Below, one piece after another: positions 61,986 to 63,718 of a stretch of 63,718 nucleotides of DNA (the stretch's first letter is position 1; each line of letters begins with the position of its first letter). The notes below the pieces were generated by a model, which was not told where the DNA came from, searched no databases, and saw nothing but the letters and a program-made list of their open reading frames with translations. This stretch comes from Ruaniaceae bacterium KH17 (GTDB taxonomy: Bacteria > Actinomycetota > Actinomycetes > Actinomycetales > Actinomycetaceae). Made by a program: the position numbers and the translations under genes. Location: contig FZQV01000015.1 in the NCBI GenBank assembly GCA_900199505.1, forward strand, positions 1 to 63,718, given 5' to 3'.

Positions 61986-62306
61986 TTCTCGTGCACTGAG
62001 CGGGAGTTAGTCGAGACACGGCCAGCTTCGGCGTGCGTAGAAGAGCTGGGGCTCGGGCACGCGCGGCTGTGGTCGCTCGTGCGTGTGGCGCTCTCGGCTT
62101 GCGGTCTCAGATGGGGAAGGTGGGCCTGAAGTCACGGACCGCAAGACTGCTCATTCGGCGCCGTACCCACGAGGCGTGGGAATGGTGGATCCGGCGTCGT
62201 GGATGGCGTTCCTGCATGTTCGGCGGTGTGTGTTGAGGGCCTGGACCCAAGCGGGCTACTGCTTCATGCAACAGGAGCATTTCTGCGGGCCCGTGCGTCC
62301 GATTCC

Positions 62307-62402
62307 GGCCACCTACGCCGTGCATGATCTTATACGCCTCAACAGCCTGGCACGTATGCGATAAGGCACCGCTCGCGCCACTCGGGAACGCCATTCGAGG
62401 CT
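62307..62402 (+). repeat. Dispersed repeat (copy 2 of 2; the other is at 2356-2455)
   Basis: Matches 2356-2455 (see that entry). The VHDLIRLNSLARMR reading ends with TAA here. The copy lies inside the gene-poor stretch 61986-63132, in which I see no convincing intact gene. Confidence 0.5.
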
Positions 62403-62427
62403 GGGGATGATGCCTGTTTGGCATTGC

Positions 62428-62485
62428 CCGGGCGGAATGTGACCGTTCGGGGATGGTTAGCGTGTAGCCGGGCGGAATATGACCG
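62428..62485 (+). repeat. Two 18-bp direct repeats, possible relic of an IS21-like end
   Basis: CCGGGCGGAATGTGACCG (62428-62445) and CCGGGCGGAATATGACCG (62468-62485) differ at one base and are 40 bp apart. Multiple short repeats inside the terminus are typical of IS21-family elements. No istA or istB gene is in the window, so this would be an orphan end. Confidence 0.35.
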
Positions 62486-62801
62486 CATGTGGTCGTTGAG
62501 CGCCCGGCTCACTGCGATCTGCAACATGAACGGTCGTCAACGACCCGGGTAGTTTCGGATTGCCGCCGGAAGTTCCTGGATCCTGCGACTGGCGCGCATG
62601 ATGACGAGGAACGGGTTCCCGTCTAGGCCCCTCCCCAGCCTGAGTCCGTACGCCCTGGCTGCCGCGCGCAAGACTGGACCAGTGACACGACGGGCACCCC
62701 GCCCCAGCCTCAGGTCGCACGCCGCTCACGCCCCCGCGAACCCCGAAATCACCTCGCCGTGAGCCAAGTCGGGTCAATGGCGGTGGCGTCCCCTGGGGTG
62801 A

Positions 62802-63026
62802 TGTCGTCTCCGGCGGGGCTGCTTTCGTCGTGGACGTGGGTGGCGACTCGACCATGGCGACCACCTCGGGGAAGCGTCTCCGGAGTCGGGGCCCGCACGA
62901 CAAGACGCCGTTCTCGCCGTCGGACTCGTAGATGCCCGCACTCGCGCCCTTGTCGAACACGCCATCGCAGCCGACAATGAACTGTTTGCGTCACTCCAGT
63001 CCCGCGCCTTCCGCGGCGAACTGTAG
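62802..63026 (+). pseudogene. Possible 3' relic of a type I restriction specificity (hsdS) gene
   Basis: An open frame without a proper start ends with LVEHAIAADNELFASLQSRA then FRGEL and a TAG stop (63024-63026). LFASLQSRAFRGEL is a tail often seen on HsdS proteins. The frame is blocked at 62799 by a TGA, and no target-recognition domain is present, so at most the last 50-70 codons remain. The call rests on one motif recognised from memory. Confidence 0.35.
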
Positions 63027-63044
63027 CGGCGCGCACCCAACCGC

Positions 63045-63115
63045 TGGTTGATCGGAGCCAAGCGGAGTCGAAACCATCACGTGCCATGGTTTCGACTCCG
63101 GCCTCCGCTCAACCA
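63045..63115. terminator. Large bipartite hairpin between hsdS relic and HNH gene
   Basis: The inner stem is a perfect 14 bp: GGAGTCGAAACCAT (63064-63077) and ATGGTTTCGACTCC (63086-63099). The outer arms TGGTTGATCGGAG (63045-63057) and CTCCGCTCAACCA (63103-63115) pair with one mismatch. It lies 18 nt past the HNH stop. It may terminate that gene or be the end of a mobile element. Confidence 0.6.
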
Positions 63116-63132
63116 ACGAGAAGCGCGCGCGG

Positions 63133-63718
63133 CTATGCCGCGGTGGCGGTCTTGGTGCGTCTTTTGCTGAAGGTGATCCAGCGCATGTCGAGGTGTTCGC
63201 CGGTGGGGCCGTCCCATTGTGGTGGGGGTCTGTCACCCGGGGGGGGCGGTTCCGGGCGTGGTGGGTGGATGAGGCGGCCGGTGTGGTTCTTGAAGATCAG
63301 CCCGTCGACCCTCTCGGGGTCCCCGCTGATGGTGAAGCTGCCGCGGTGGTGCTCGTCATGATGGCGGCTACACAAACACAACAGATTGTCCGGGTCCGTG
63401 GTGCCGCCGTCTCGCCAATGCGCCATGTGATGGACCTCGAGATACCCCTTTGAGGTGCAATCCGGGAAGCGACACCCCTTATCGCGGTCCTCGATGAGCT
63501 TTCGGGTCCTATCGGGGACGATCCGCTGGGTCCTACCGACCGCGACGGGCGTGCCCTCGGTCTCCCACACCGGGATCAGCTGGCCCTCGCAGGTGTACTT
63601 CTCGGTCAGGTACTTCGGCAGCGCGCCGGACTTGTGGATCCAGGACTGCCCATCCGTATCCAAATGCACCAGGACCTGGTACCGCTTCGCCCGGGACGGC
63701 TCCGTGATCGAGGCGAGC
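63133..63718 (-). CDS. HNH endonuclease, DUF222-type protein (5' end outside window)
   Basis: The last 195 codons of a gene that continues past the window edge; the frame is open to 63718. The HNH motif is complete: CRFPDCTSKGYLEVHHMAHW followed by RDGGTTDPDNLLCLCSRHHDEHHRG, with the zinc cysteines and the catalytic histidine. The region before it (SITEPSRAKRYQVLVHLDTDG) resembles the end of the DUF222 domain of 13E12-repeat proteins. A proline-rich segment (PPRPEPPPPGDRPPP) and a basic tail follow. Such genes are often multicopy and mobile in actinobacteria. Confidence 0.85.
   Translation of the reverse strand, partial: LASITEPSRAKRYQVLVHLDTDGQSWIHKSGALPKYLTEKYTCEGQLIPVWETEGTPVAVGRTQRIVPDRTRKLIEDRDKGCRFPDCTSKGYLEVHHMAHWRDGGTTDPDNLLCLCSRHHDEHHRGSFTISGDPERVDGLIFKNHTGRLIHPPRPEPPPPGDRPPPQWDGPTGEHLDMRWITFSKRRTKTATAA

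Noticed and set aside
62457-62960. A 167-codon minus-strand frame in the right-hand gap
   Set aside because: Pro/Arg/Gly/Ser-rich with no motif; probably chance in GC-rich DNA.

Overview
The window is about 64 kb of high-GC, gene-dense DNA from an actinobacterium (Actinomycetota). Lineage markers are a WhiB7-type regulator, a UvrD2-like helicase with a C-terminal HRDC domain, the DUF2342 / PDZ-S16 / PPA1309 / UPF0182 neighbourhood known from mycobacteria, EttA starting with GTG, and many promoters of the TANNNT-N6/7-start type that predict leaderless mRNAs. The genus cannot be fixed from sequence alone. The nitrate genes suggest a facultative nitrate respirer.

Layout. (1) 0.1-2.4 kb: cysteine desulfurase and MnmA, which together thiolate tRNA. 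(2) 2.8-22.4 kb: a nitrate-respiration and molybdenum-cofactor island. It holds moaA-moaD, a cysteine-bearing HTH repressor-like gene, mobA, narGHJI-narK1-narK2-moaE, a MoeB-like adenylyltransferase, moeA, moaC, mogA, and an HTH-Mop regulator leading modABC. Molybdate uptake, cofactor assembly, nitrate import and reduction, and (with the FNT channel at 26.7 kb) probable nitrite exit are thus encoded together. (3) 22.5-26.6 kb: nudC, uvrD2-like helicase and whiB7 (with a leader peptide and attenuator-like hairpin), then a cyclodehydratase-like gene tail to tail. (4) 26.7-30.6 kb: FNT channel and an MFS / GH2 glycosidase operon. (5) 30.8-36.8 kb: DUF2342, PDZ-S16 protease, PPA1309 and UPF0182. 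(6) 36.9-38.6 kb: initiator tRNA-Met with terminator, then DUF4097-padR. (7) 38.6-44.6 kb: a dipeptide-type ABC transporter and Dps. (8) 44.7-48.6 kb: the Hen1-Pnkp RNA repair pair. (9) 48.6-56.2 kb: AlaT-like aminotransferase, TspO, Orn, HdeD-like protein, a polar amino acid (glutamate-type) ABC transporter without its ATPase, TetR, VOC dioxygenase-like protein, tRNA-Arg. (10) 56.2-62.0 kb: two dynamin-like GTPases, Ssb, EttA, thioesterase. (11) 62.0-63.7 kb: a gene-poor, degraded stretch with IS-end-like repeats, a short relic resembling the end of hsdS, a large hairpin and the 3' part of an HNH endonuclease gene.

Structure beyond genes includes four copies of a repeat family (window start, 15.6, 16.5 and 18.1 kb), two copies of a palindrome of about 75 bp (2.6 and 30.7 kb), two copies of another repeat of about 80-100 bp (2.4 and 62.3 kb), strong hairpins directly after all three ABC substrate-binding-protein genes, and a paired GATATATC operator ahead of the padR operon. 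I did not find a clearly new multi-gene system. The most worthwhile leads are the whiB7 leader, the repeat families and the zinc-less MoeB-like gene sitting between two repeat copies.
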